From: Candidatus Uhrbacteria bacterium
GTDB taxonomy: Bacteria; Patescibacteriota; Patescibacteriia; JACQRZ01
Length of the DNA: 57,291 bases
Assembly: GCA_016209345.1 (NCBI GenBank)
Contig: JACQWH010000029.1
Coordinates: 1 to 57,291 of the forward strand
Direction of reading: 5' to 3'
The position numbers were made by a program, and so were the translations under genes. This document shows, one piece after another, positions 25,840 through 33,425 of the stretch (the first letter of the stretch is position 1; every line of letters begins with the position of its first letter). The notes beneath the pieces were generated by a model. It was not told the origin of the DNA and did no database searches. It saw nothing but the letters and a program-made list of their open reading frames with translations.

Positions 25840-27642
25840 TTATTTTATTATTATAGCACACAATTGGGATGCGGGAAAGTGGAAAGCTGTCCCGAACGGC
25901 GTGTTCTGCCGATATGGCGCCACACCGGAGGTTATTGTATCGATAATTTTCTTCTTATCCTTACCCCGTAGCAGGCGAGGTTTTGCGCGCACGGATTCGT
26001 GCCCAAGCAACACGAGCGATAATCCCTTATCGGTAAATTCACCGGCAACAATCAATCCCTGCTGAGTTTCTTTTGAGAATGTTTGATCAAAGACAAAGTT
26101 ACCAAGAGAGTATACAATAGGCTTCCCTTGGTACACGCCAATATCTTGAATAACATGGGGGTGCGCGCCAATAACCGCATCAGCGCCCGCATCGATCCAC
26201 TGTTTTGCGAGCTGCTCTTGCTCGGGTGAGTGTTTCGGTTGATATTCGACACCCCAATGGGGAAACACAATGACTCGGCTCGCGTCATTTTTCTTTAATT
26301 CCCGAATGGCGTCAATGATCGGCCGCTGTTTTGGATGCGACAACACGTTCACGCCGATAATGGAAAGCTTCAAATTCTGTCCCTGGAATTCGCAGACGAT
26401 CTGTTCCTTCACCTCCCGCGGATCGCCAATCGGACAGATGCTCTGTTTACGCAAAAGAGTGCGCGTTGTCAGAAGACCGTTCGCTCCCTGATTTAAGGTA
26501 TGATTGTTTGCCAAACTCACGGCCCCAAGTTTGAGATACCGAAGCGCAGATATACCTTGAGGAGAAAAATTAAATGACACATTATTTGCTTTTGGATTTG
26601 ATCGCAGGGGCATATCGCTGATGGGTCCTTCGAGGTTGGCTACGGGCGCATCAACGCCCCAAAAAACACGGTTGCCAAAATCAGAAAACAGGCGGCGGAA
26701 TGAATCCTGTTCGTACCAATACCCTACCGCACGTCCCAGTATGATATCGCCGGCAAACGCAAATGAAACCGACGGCTCCGGCGCGGCCGGCTCGCCCTCC
26801 TCGTACCAACCGAACATATGAGACGTACTCTCAGCGTCAGAATTACCAATAATAACGCCGCTATTGGTGTGATCAAATACGACAAAACGTTTCGTGTCGT
26901 GCCGCACCGCCCACGTTGCAAGAAATGAGAGAACCGCGGGCGCGTCAACCTCCGCTTTTCTCATCAGCAATGGACTGTCGCGACTCACAAGCGCGCGCAA
27001 CGTCAATCGATCGTGAAGATCGGCAAGCGCAGCGGGTTGATAGTGAGAAAAATCAACCGAGGCGACAACCAGACACGCGGGGCAATGCCCATTGAGCGCA
27101 TCGGCAAGCGCCGTAACTTCTTCTTGCGGTGTTTCCATCTTGACGATGATGGGAACAATGCGCGCGTCAGGAAATGTTTGCTTGATGTCGCGAACAATGA
27201 GGTAAATGCTGTGCTCGCCATTGAAACTTTTTGGCTCCTCGCGAACCGTTTTGTTACTTGCAAGTGCATCAATAACACCGACATCTGGCTCAAGTATGCC
27301 AACGCTGGTATTCCACGAGCGCCGGGTTGTCTGAATGTTTGCAATGCCTCGCTCAAAATGATTGGGTCCAATAAGAACAATGGTTTCGGGTTTTCCGACA
27401 TTCTCATATCGCGCTCCTATTGTGCGAAACATCTCCGTCCGCGTCGCGCCAACAATCTCATGATGTGGCACAACTATGCCGGATATGCGCGGTGTGAGAG
27501 ATGGCTGTACTGCTTCAACACGCCCTGATTCAACCGGCACAGCAACCATCGGGGCCACAACGCCAACAATCAGCACACCGACAACGCCCACAGGGATCAC
27601 GAAACAAAGAAACAATATCTTCAGAACAGGATGTACGCGCAT
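25840..27642 (-). CDS. Memo-like domain fused to a CapA-type phosphoesterase domain
   Basis: 600 residues. An N-terminal transmembrane anchor (about 8-32) leads to a Memo/AmmeMemoRadiSam-B-like domain (about 50-285): VVPHHEIVG, IGPNHFERG, FNGEHSIYLIVRDI and VVASVDFSHYQP contain the His residues of the family's metal site. It is followed by a CapA/PgsA-like metallophosphatase domain (about 290-560): FAGDIILGR, VANLEGPISD, LANNHTLNQG, FPHWGVEYQ, GAHPHVIQ and YSLGNFVFDQ. CapA proteins take part in poly-gamma-glutamate capsule export; Memo's biochemical role is unsettled. The fusion suggests both act on one envelope substrate, but I see no capBC genes. Confidence 0.9.
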   Translation of the reverse strand: MRVHPVLKILFLCFVIPVGVVGVLIVGVVAPMVAVPVESGRVEAVQPSLTPRISGIVVPHHEIVGATRTEMFRTIGARYENVGKPETIVLIGPNHFERGIANIQTTRRSWNTSVGILEPDVGVIDALASNKTVREEPKSFNGEHSIYLIVRDIKQTFPDARIVPIIVKMETPQEEVTALADALNGHCPACLVVASVDFSHYQPAALADLHDRLTLRALVSRDSPLLMRKAEVDAPAVLSFLATWAVRHDTKRFVVFDHTNSGVIIGNSDAESTSHMFGWYEEGEPAAPEPSVSFAFAGDIILGRAVGYWYEQDSFRRLFSDFGNRVFWGVDAPVANLEGPISDMPLRSNPKANNVSFNFSPQGISALRYLKLGAVSLANNHTLNQGANGLLTTRTLLRKQSICPIGDPREVKEQIVCEFQGQNLKLSIIGVNVLSHPKQRPIIDAIRELKKNDASRVIVFPHWGVEYQPKHSPEQEQLAKQWIDAGADAVIGAHPHVIQDIGVYQGKPIVYSLGNFVFDQTFSKETQQGLIVAGEFTDKGLSLVLLGHESVRAKPRLLRGKDKKKIIDTITSGVAPYRQNTPFGTAFHFPASQLCAIIIK

Positions 27643-27651
27643 AACCTTATC

Positions 27652-27924
27652 TTACGGATTGCGGACAATACCCATGAACAGCGGTTCACTTGTTTGGTCA
27701 TCGCGAATGGCGAAGAAAAATGGGCAATTGACTTCCATATAAAATATCTTTTTTGCGGGTTCGGCCGATGTAATGCCCATGCCGATGCCCGTTACGGCGG
27801 TGACTTCGGTTGCTTCTTCGTTGACATCGACGTATGTTTTATGCATGACTTCGCTGATTTTTAGGTAATCGCCTATGCCGGTAAAATCAGTGCTGTCCTC
27901 AATTCGCGAGCTCGAAATATAACA
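27652..27924 (-). pseudogene. Serpin C-terminal remnant
   Basis: The frame reads CYISSSRIEDSTDFTGIGDY and then the serpin end: ISEVMHKTYVDVNEEATEVT, then GMGITS, and PFFFAIRDDQTSEPLFMG. These are the serpin breach/hinge (VNEEATE) and C-terminal strand (FLFFIRD...FMGRVVNP). About 90 of the usual 370-400 residues remain, with no start; the 5' edge abuts the stop of the next gene at 27929. A remnant of a serine-protease inhibitor gene cut by deletion or by insertion of the neighbouring gene. An ATG at 27846 could start a 64-residue piece, which would not fold as a serpin. Confidence 0.85.
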
Positions 27925-27928
27925 TTCT

Positions 27929-29125
27929 CTAAAACGATTCGATAGTTTTCAGTATCTTCTCAAATGTTTTATCGGAACTGTCCTTAAATTTCATTTCTAA
28001 AAGTACTATACGGGAACCAGAAAAAAGAAAACCCATTGCGGAGCAATACTCTCCGCATTCATCTATGACAATCGCTTTCTTGCCCTCTATCACAACCTCT
28101 TTTGCTTTGACCAATTCATCCTTAATAGAGGTCTTCTCTTTTACTGTTTCATACGTGAGCGCAGACGCCGGATAAACGTATATTCGGGAAAGATAGTCAT
28201 CATCTCCCTCCAGAGCTCCTCCTGTTGTTTTGCGACCAAGCGCAAAACTCCAGAGCGTAGCTGATGATTCTCCAAATATGCCCGAGTATCTCGGCCATTG
28301 TGGCGGCTGCTCGATGATTGGGGTCGGATAGTTCTGCGGGTATTGAAAACGTATGCCGGCTTTCTGATTTTCAAATACGCTGTATGCGACCGATTCATTA
28401 ATTTCGTTATCTATTTTTATTTTTTCAAGGTCGTCATTGGAAATCCCCAGCCCAAACCCGCGCATCATGGCAAACGCATCTGAGGGCCGGCCGAGAAAGT
28501 ATCGCCGGCCGATCCTTGGCTCGACGTACCATGCCTCGCCTCTTTCTTCCACTTGAAGCAAAATTTTACCACGAAGTTTTTTTGTAAACGCTTCGTCAAT
28601 AGGCATTTTACCCGGACCGTATGGATTGTAATTGTTGGCAATTTCTATCGCATCCGAGTATCCATCTCCGTCGCTATCTTTTTGGAGATCGTATCCAAGA
28701 AGATTGCTCATCGCTTTTGTAAAACAGTCGGCATAGCCCTTTCCTGCCGAGCCGGCAAAAAGATCAGAGATACAGGGCTGCACCTCTGCTATGCCGGCAT
28801 TCACCCCCTCTGACGCGTCGCTATACTTTGTCATTTCCGGTGTTACGATACCTATGGGTATCTTTGCCAAATTTACGTTTGTAATGCCAAGACCAAAAGA
28901 ACGCATCATACCAAACGCGTCTGCAGGCCGGCCGAGATAGACGCGCGTGCCCGTGTCGGGACGCAGGTACCACGCCTCTCCTTTGTTTTCTACTTGAAGA
29001 AGAATACGTCCTTTCAATTTCTCGGCCGTCGTTGCGCCGCGTGCGAATTGTGTGACAGAAAAAAACAAAACCCCGCCACCAAACGAAAGAATCAGCGCAC
29101 AATAAAAAACCTTCTTCATATTCAT
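27929..29125 (-). CDS. Secreted protein with two GEAWY repeats and a C-terminal PsbP-like region
   Basis: 398 residues, signal peptide about 1-30. Repeats at about 37-90 (LKGRILLQVENKGEAWY) and 183-238 (LRGKILLQVEERGEAWYVEP), with a calcium loop DSDGDGYSDAIEIANNY at 150-166 between them. The C-terminal 150 residues start FENQKAGIRFQYP, as in PsbP-like or lipoprotein-type domains of exported proteins. Spacing of repeats and loop is as in the protein at 23648, so they share an N-terminal cassette with different C-termini. ATGs at codons 1 and 3 are both possible. Confidence 0.82.
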   Translation of the reverse strand: MNMKKVFYCALILSFGGGVLFFSVTQFARGATTAEKLKGRILLQVENKGEAWYLRPDTGTRVYLGRPADAFGMMRSFGLGITNVNLAKIPIGIVTPEMTKYSDASEGVNAGIAEVQPCISDLFAGSAGKGYADCFTKAMSNLLGYDLQKDSDGDGYSDAIEIANNYNPYGPGKMPIDEAFTKKLRGKILLQVEERGEAWYVEPRIGRRYFLGRPSDAFAMMRGFGLGISNDDLEKIKIDNEINESVAYSVFENQKAGIRFQYPQNYPTPIIEQPPQWPRYSGIFGESSATLWSFALGRKTTGGALEGDDDYLSRIYVYPASALTYETVKEKTSIKDELVKAKEVVIEGKKAIVIDECGEYCSAMGFLFSGSRIVLLEMKFKDSSDKTFEKILKTIESF

Positions 29126-29149
29126 ATGGTTTCAGTGAATAGTATGGAT

Positions 29150-29176
29150 ATAGAGCCCTCTGCAAAAGGGCTCTAT
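29150..29176. terminator. Hairpin downstream of recG
   Basis: Stem ATAGAGCCCT/AGGGCTCTAT (10 bp, loop CTGCAAA) in the 65-bp gap after the recG stop. There is no clear U-run on either strand, so termination is plausible but not sure; it could also be an RNA-stabilising 3' stem. Confidence 0.4.
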
Positions 29177-29190
29177 AGTATAGCGTGCCG

Positions 29191-31284
29191 CTACTCAAGA
29201 TGCACCGTACCCTGGAATTTTATGATATGATCTTTCAGTTCCGGATACGTTTCAAGAATGCCGACATACTCTTGCGCATACGTTCGTGCTTTTTCAATGA
29301 GCTCGGTATCAAACAATGTTGCGATTTTTAAGCTTGGCATACCGGACTGGCGCAAGCCGCGGACATCACCCTCTCCGCGCAATTCGAGATCTTTCTCGGC
29401 CAACGCAAAGCCGTCATTAGAGGCAACAACCGCTTTGAGGCGCGCAATCTGCTCCCTCTCCTCATTGGTTGGAGCCAAGAAGCAATACGACTGGTGCTCC
29501 GCTCTTCCGACGCGTCCGCGCAATTGATGAAGCTGTGCGAGGCCGAATCGTTCCGCGCCTTCAATAAACATCACGTTGGCATTTGGTACGTCAACGCCAA
29601 CTTCTACGACCGACGTTGTGACAATGATATCGACTTCATGGTCGCGAAATGCGGTCATGATCCTCTCTTTGTCGGCTGGCTTCAGCTTGCCGTGGAGCAT
29701 GGCAACGCGTTCGCATCGAAACGGTCCCTCTGTCAGCCGCTTATATTCCTCGGTCACCGACCGTACGCCAAGCGTGTCTGTAGGATTGATAATGGAACAG
29801 ATAACAAATGCCTGCCGTCCCCTGCCGATCTGTTTTCGGATAAAATCATAGGTCCATCCGCGATAGGATTGAGGGACGATTTTTGTAATGATTTTCTTTC
29901 GCCCTTTGGGCAGGGAGCGGATGGTGGAAATATCAACATCGCCATATACCGTAAGAGCGAGCGAGCGCGGAATGGGCGTCGCGGTCATCGACAACAAGTG
30001 CGGCATCAGTGAGTCGCGATTTTTTTCCCGCAGAACCTTTCTCTGCATGACACCGAAACGATGTTGTTCGTCTATGACTGCGAGCGCAAAATTTTTGAAA
30101 AAAATCTTTTCTTGCAAAAGCGCGTGCGTGCCGATGATGATATCAACACCACCGGTTGCTATCGTAGCTCTTACTTCTTGATTCTTAATTCTTGATTCGT
30201 GATTCTGCGCTGTCAAAAACGCAATGCGAACATCAAAATCCGCAAACAGCTTTTTTAATGTAGTAAAATGTTGCCGCGCCAATACTTCCGTCGGCGCCAT
30301 AAGCGCGCACTGATACCCCGCGCGCACGACGTTAAGCATCACCAGTACGGCGACAATGGTCTTCCCTGCGCCGACATCCCCTTGAAGCAGACGATTCATG
30401 GGCATTGAATGTTCGATATCGCGAAAAATCTCCCACGCCACTTCCTTCTGTTCTCTTGTCAGAGAAAACGGCAAAGATGCGATGAATGTTTTTGTCGCCT
30501 TCGCATCAAAAGGAATGGCGTGCGCAGACAGTTTCGCAAGCGAGTTTTTTACTCTTAAACTTGAGAGCTGATAAAGAAATAATTCTTCGAATTTGAATCG
30601 CCGCTCTGCGGCACGCGCATCCTCCAACCGATCCGGAAAATGAATATCCTCAAGCGCGTCGTATAATGAGGTCATCTGCTCGTTTGCAAGCAGATGGGCG
30701 GGAAGCCATTCACGTACGTCGCCACCACCACACGCATCAAGAGCGTTTCTCATGAGTGTTCGGAATTGTTTCTGGGTGATGCCGGATGGAAGCGAATAAA
30801 CCGGCACCAGGCGAGCGGTATGGAGGAAAATGGGGTCTGGCTCAATTTCGCGAAGAGAATTTGTGCCTGACCCCATTTTCTCATATACAGGACTGACCAT
30901 CTGAAGATCATAGTAACTATCGTTGGTCTTCCCGCTCAGAGAAACATATTCCCCGACATGAAGATTTTTTATCAAAAACGGCTGATTGAACCATATCGCC
31001 TTTATACTCCCGCTCTCGTCAGATATGAGCGCCTCCGTGACGATCATGCGCCTGTTCCGCGATCTTCTATTGCCAATCATATCAATACGCCCATGGATTG
31101 TTGCGCGTGTTCCGATGCTCAGATCGGCAATGGACGCGCTGTATGAAAAATCGTCGAACCGATAGGGAAAATAAAAAATGAGATCCTTGCAGGTCTCAAT
31201 TCCCATCTTCGCTAATTGCTTTTGGAGTACTGTGCCCACTCGAGGCAAGCTCGAAACGGGCATGTCGCTATCCGCCATACGCAT
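29191..31284 (-). CDS. recG: ATP-dependent DNA helicase RecG, with repeat-derived coding insertions
   Basis: 697 residues from MRMADSDMPVSSLPRVG; the longer frame to 31323 is rejected because its 13 extra codons lie inside repeat element C. RecG rescues stalled forks and drives branch migration. Wedge/OB region at about 10-150, helicase core with GDVGAGKT, MAPTEVLA, DEQHRFGV, TATPIPRSLALT, VICSIINP and the QLRGRVGRAEHQSYC block. The OB region contains the 17-residue insert MGSGTNSLREIEPDPIF, the same as in RadA. Motif Ia-Ib region reads TAQNHESRIKNQEVRATIAT, where NHESRIKNQEVR corresponds to the AATCAAGAATCA-type repeat found nearby and in the gene at 43587. Otherwise complete. Confidence 0.95.
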   Translation of the reverse strand: MRMADSDMPVSSLPRVGTVLQKQLAKMGIETCKDLIFYFPYRFDDFSYSASIADLSIGTRATIHGRIDMIGNRRSRNRRMIVTEALISDESGSIKAIWFNQPFLIKNLHVGEYVSLSGKTNDSYYDLQMVSPVYEKMGSGTNSLREIEPDPIFLHTARLVPVYSLPSGITQKQFRTLMRNALDACGGGDVREWLPAHLLANEQMTSLYDALEDIHFPDRLEDARAAERRFKFEELFLYQLSSLRVKNSLAKLSAHAIPFDAKATKTFIASLPFSLTREQKEVAWEIFRDIEHSMPMNRLLQGDVGAGKTIVAVLVMLNVVRAGYQCALMAPTEVLARQHFTTLKKLFADFDVRIAFLTAQNHESRIKNQEVRATIATGGVDIIIGTHALLQEKIFFKNFALAVIDEQHRFGVMQRKVLREKNRDSLMPHLLSMTATPIPRSLALTVYGDVDISTIRSLPKGRKKIITKIVPQSYRGWTYDFIRKQIGRGRQAFVICSIINPTDTLGVRSVTEEYKRLTEGPFRCERVAMLHGKLKPADKERIMTAFRDHEVDIIVTTSVVEVGVDVPNANVMFIEGAERFGLAQLHQLRGRVGRAEHQSYCFLAPTNEEREQIARLKAVVASNDGFALAEKDLELRGEGDVRGLRQSGMPSLKIATLFDTELIEKARTYAQEYVGILETYPELKDHIIKFQGTVHLE
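30826..30880 (-). repeat. 55-bp palindromic coding element in recG (copy 2)
   Basis: Identical base for base to 20602-20656 in radA when read on the recG strand, with the same frame. Perfect identity in two unrelated genes 10 kb apart indicates recent copying. Confidence 0.9.
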
Positions 31285-31425
31285 TATGAGAGTGGTGAAA
31301 AATAGCTTCCCGGTCAGTTCCATGACAATGGCCGGGCGACGAGTTCAGCGCATTTTTGGGACGAAATTTGCTGGAAATGAGCCGGAAGAAACTCACACGT
31401 GATATTTTTCACCACTCTCATTATA
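31283..31425. repeat. Inverted-repeat element C at the 5' end of recG
   Basis: Arms ATGAGAGTGGTGAAAAAT (31286-31303) and ATTTTTCACCACTCTCAT (31404-31421) match without error over 18 bp; with TAAT at the edges about 21 bp are similar. The arm sequence is close to the leading end of elements B1 and B2 (GAGACTGGTGAAAAA). The inner 100 bp has no convincing open frame. It separates recG from tRNA-Arg. Confidence 0.65.
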
Positions 31426-31454
31426 TTCATCGGAACCCATCACCATCTCTTCAC

Positions 31455-31526
31455 TGCACCCGGTAGGAATCGAACCTGCATTGCGGGATCCGCAATCCCG
31501 TGTCCTATCCGTTGAACGACGGGTGC
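31455..31526 (-). tRNA. tRNA-Arg (anticodon GCG)
   Basis: Minus strand: acceptor GCACCCG/CGGGTGC, D arm GTTC...GAC with an A in the loop where arginine tRNAs carry A20, anticodon stem CGGGA/TCCCG with loop TTGCGGA (GCG), T arm GCAGG-TTCGATT-CCTAC with one C-A mismatch, discriminator A. CCA is not encoded. GCG for CGC/CGU is uncommon; most bacteria use ACG (inosine) here. Confidence 0.88.
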
Positions 31527-31583
31527 AAAAAAGAACTGTCATGTGCTCCTGCCCATGAAATCAAATGAATCTGCCAAAAGCGC

Positions 31584-32054
31584 CTAGAGTTTAAGCGCTC
31601 GCATGAGCCAATCGAGTATCGGCTCCTGCTCATGCTCTCCGTTTTCCTGGAGAAAATCACGTAAAAACATTCTAACGGATTCCGGCTGACAGTCAATGAG
31701 GGGGATGGGTACGATACTTCGCAGCCCGCGCGCTTCATGAAGATAAAGCACCGGCATACCATCGTCGCGCTTGAGAAGCGAAAACGAGTCAAGGTCGGAA
31801 AATGAATATTTTTTATTCCCGATAACAATACCTTCATCAGTCAGCGTACATTCGATACGCGACGGTTCCTGCATTTGCCGCGCAAAAAGCACGATGACGG
31901 TAATGACGGTAATGACGGTAAAAAGAAAATTGTTCGTCGCAACACTATATACCACAAGGAGCGCGACGACAAGCCCGGCAATGCCATACCACCACGTACC
32001 CCGCTCGTGTTTTTCAAATTCCTGAAATGTCCAGCGAAATGATTGATCTTCCAT
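31584..32054 (-). CDS. Small two-helix membrane protein
   Basis: 156 residues from MEDQSFRWTFQEFEKHERG; the in-frame ATGs upstream lack a sensible leader. WTFQEFEKHERGTWWY precedes two transmembrane helices (about 24-45 and 48-65), then a cytoplasmic domain with a PH-like pattern (LTDEGIVIGNKKYSFSDLDSF). Small proteins of this layout are common in CPR genomes without known function. The second helix is coded partly by three tandem 9-bp units (ATGACGGTA, 31890-31921), giving VITVITV. It lies between the tRNA-Arg and a divergent endonuclease gene. Confidence 0.78.
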   Translation of the reverse strand: MEDQSFRWTFQEFEKHERGTWWYGIAGLVVALLVVYSVATNNFLFTVITVITVIVLFARQMQEPSRIECTLTDEGIVIGNKKYSFSDLDSFSLLKRDDGMPVLYLHEARGLRSIVPIPLIDCQPESVRMFLRDFLQENGEHEQEPILDWLMRALKL

Positions 32055-32159
32055 ATAACAAAAGTATACCATGACTGGAAAACGATACAATGTTCGATCG
32101 GAAAAGGATATATCCACAGCGTCGTTCTCTATAAAAAATAGATGTGCTATAATGGAGAC

Positions 32160-33164
32160 ATGGTAGAACTGCTTATGGAAAAACGCATCCTATTTAAAAA
32201 GGGGGAGCAAAGGGAACTGCTCGACCAAATACTCGACCACCTTTCTGTTAAAGACATGGCATTGGCTTGCCGTTGTTCCGAAAGAACAATACGAGATTGG
32301 CATCGTGAAAAATTTTCTATTGATTTTGATTCATTACGAAAACTGTGCGATACAACCGGTGTCACATTTCCCGAAGAAGGTGTTGAAATTAAAAATCGCT
32401 ATTGGTACACATCTATTGGAGCACAACTCGGCGGAATAGCAGCGATGCAAAAATATGGGCGCGTAGGCGGAGATCCAAATCATCGTAAGAAAAAATGGCG
32501 CGAATGGTGGGAGCGAGAGGGAAAATTTAGAAAGGACCTCATCACGAACAATCCTTTATCGATTCAACTTCCAAAACCGTCTCCGGCGTTAGCGGAGTTC
32601 GTTGGCATAGTGCTCGGCGATGGTGGCATAACAAAAAATCAGGTTACCATTACACTCCATAGATTTGATGATAAGAAATATGGAACATTTGTAGCGCGCC
32701 TTATTGCATCTCTATTTAAAGTACCTGTTGGTATTTATCAGGATATGAATGCTCTTGCTACAAGCTATGTTATATCTCGAGTTATACTCGTCAACTTTTG
32801 CGAAAAGCAACTCGGACTTCAAAGAGGAAATAAAATAAAACATCAGGTTGATATTCCTGAATGGATTAAAACAAACAAAAAATTTTCTGTCAGCTGTGTT
32901 CGTGGTCTTATAGATACCGACGGAAGCATATTTGCTCATCGGTATCGCGTAGGCAGGAAGGATTATTCTTACAAAAAACTACAGTTTGTTTCTCGATCAC
33001 AACCGCTAAGGCAATCCGTATTCCACATACTGCAAAATAGCGGGTTAACTGCACGCCTTGGCAGACAGTATGACATATGGATCGATAATCAAAAAGAATT
33101 AACGAAATATTTTAAAATTATAGGGACTCACAATCCGAAACATTTGAATAATTATTTAAAATAG
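32160..33164 (+). CDS. Freestanding LAGLIDADG endonuclease with N-terminal HTH
   Basis: 334 residues, starting at the second ATG (32160); TATAAT at 32148-32153 places the transcription start at about this codon, so a leaderless mRNA is likely. N-terminal helix-turn-helix (about 15-60, LSVKDMALACRCSERTIRDW), a basic stretch, then two LAGLIDADG motifs: FVGIVLGDGGI (about 145-155) and VRGLIDTDGSIF (about 245-256). Asp residues in both are in place, so it may be an active DNA-cutting enzyme. There is no intein or intron splice block around it. Insertion beside tRNA-Ser suggests a mobile origin, or use as a repressor-like regulator. Confidence 0.85.
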   Translation: MVELLMEKRILFKKGEQRELLDQILDHLSVKDMALACRCSERTIRDWHREKFSIDFDSLRKLCDTTGVTFPEEGVEIKNRYWYTSIGAQLGGIAAMQKYGRVGGDPNHRKKKWREWWEREGKFRKDLITNNPLSIQLPKPSPALAEFVGIVLGDGGITKNQVTITLHRFDDKKYGTFVARLIASLFKVPVGIYQDMNALATSYVISRVILVNFCEKQLGLQRGNKIKHQVDIPEWIKTNKKFSVSCVRGLIDTDGSIFAHRYRVGRKDYSYKKLQFVSRSQPLRQSVFHILQNSGLTARLGRQYDIWIDNQKELTKYFKIIGTHNPKHLNNYLK

Positions 33165-33185
33165 GGTAGCATTCCTAAATCATAG

Positions 33186-33276
33186 GGAGAGGTGAGTGAG
33201 TGGCTGAAACTAGCAGGTTGCTAACCTGCCATACGAGTTTTTTCTCGTATCGAGGGTTCGAATCCCTCCCTCTCCG
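33186..33276 (+). tRNA. tRNA-Ser (anticodon GCT)
   Basis: Acceptor GGAGAGG/CCTCTCC, anticodon stem GCAGG/CCTGC with loop TTGCTAA (GCT, reading AGC/AGU), long variable arm ATACGAG...CTCGTAT typical of serine tRNAs, T arm GAGGG-TTCGAAT-CCCTC, discriminator G. CCA is not encoded. About 91 bases. Confidence 0.95.
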
Positions 33277-33284
33277 AATTGAAA

Positions 33285-33420
33285 AATGAAAAGGGATTCG
33301 AACGGGTAGCAGTCCCAATACTTATCAGGACGCCGATCGAACAGCCGGCGGCTGTTTGGGCGCTACCCCGGGCAAACGACCGAAGGGAGAGCGGAAATCC
33401 CCCCCTCCCCGATTCCAAAT
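33285..33420. ncRNA. GC-rich structured intergenic region (candidate RNA)
   Basis: The 149-bp gap after tRNA-Ser contains nested pairing: GGGTAGC (33304-33310) with GCTACCC (33362-33368), inside it AACAGCC/GGCTGTT (33340-33356, loop GGC), and then GGGAG with CTCCC near 33384-33408. At its left, GGGATTCGAACGGG is a tRNA T-arm in reverse orientation. It is not a tRNA, and I recognise no known RNA family. Open frames across it are shadows of the tRNA. Confidence 0.35.
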
Positions 33421-33425
33421 ATCTA

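Noticed and set aside
31285..31323. Longer RecG start at 31323
   Set aside because: The extra 13 codons are inside inverted-repeat element C and do not resemble RecG N-termini.
32160..33164. Intein or group I intron in this gene
   Set aside because: No splice blocks at the ends and no host protein or intron core around it.
33221..33418. Minus-strand frame with SEREGFEPSIREKTRMAG
   Set aside because: This is the reverse of tRNA-Ser and its flank; the peptide is a common false translation of tRNA T-arms.
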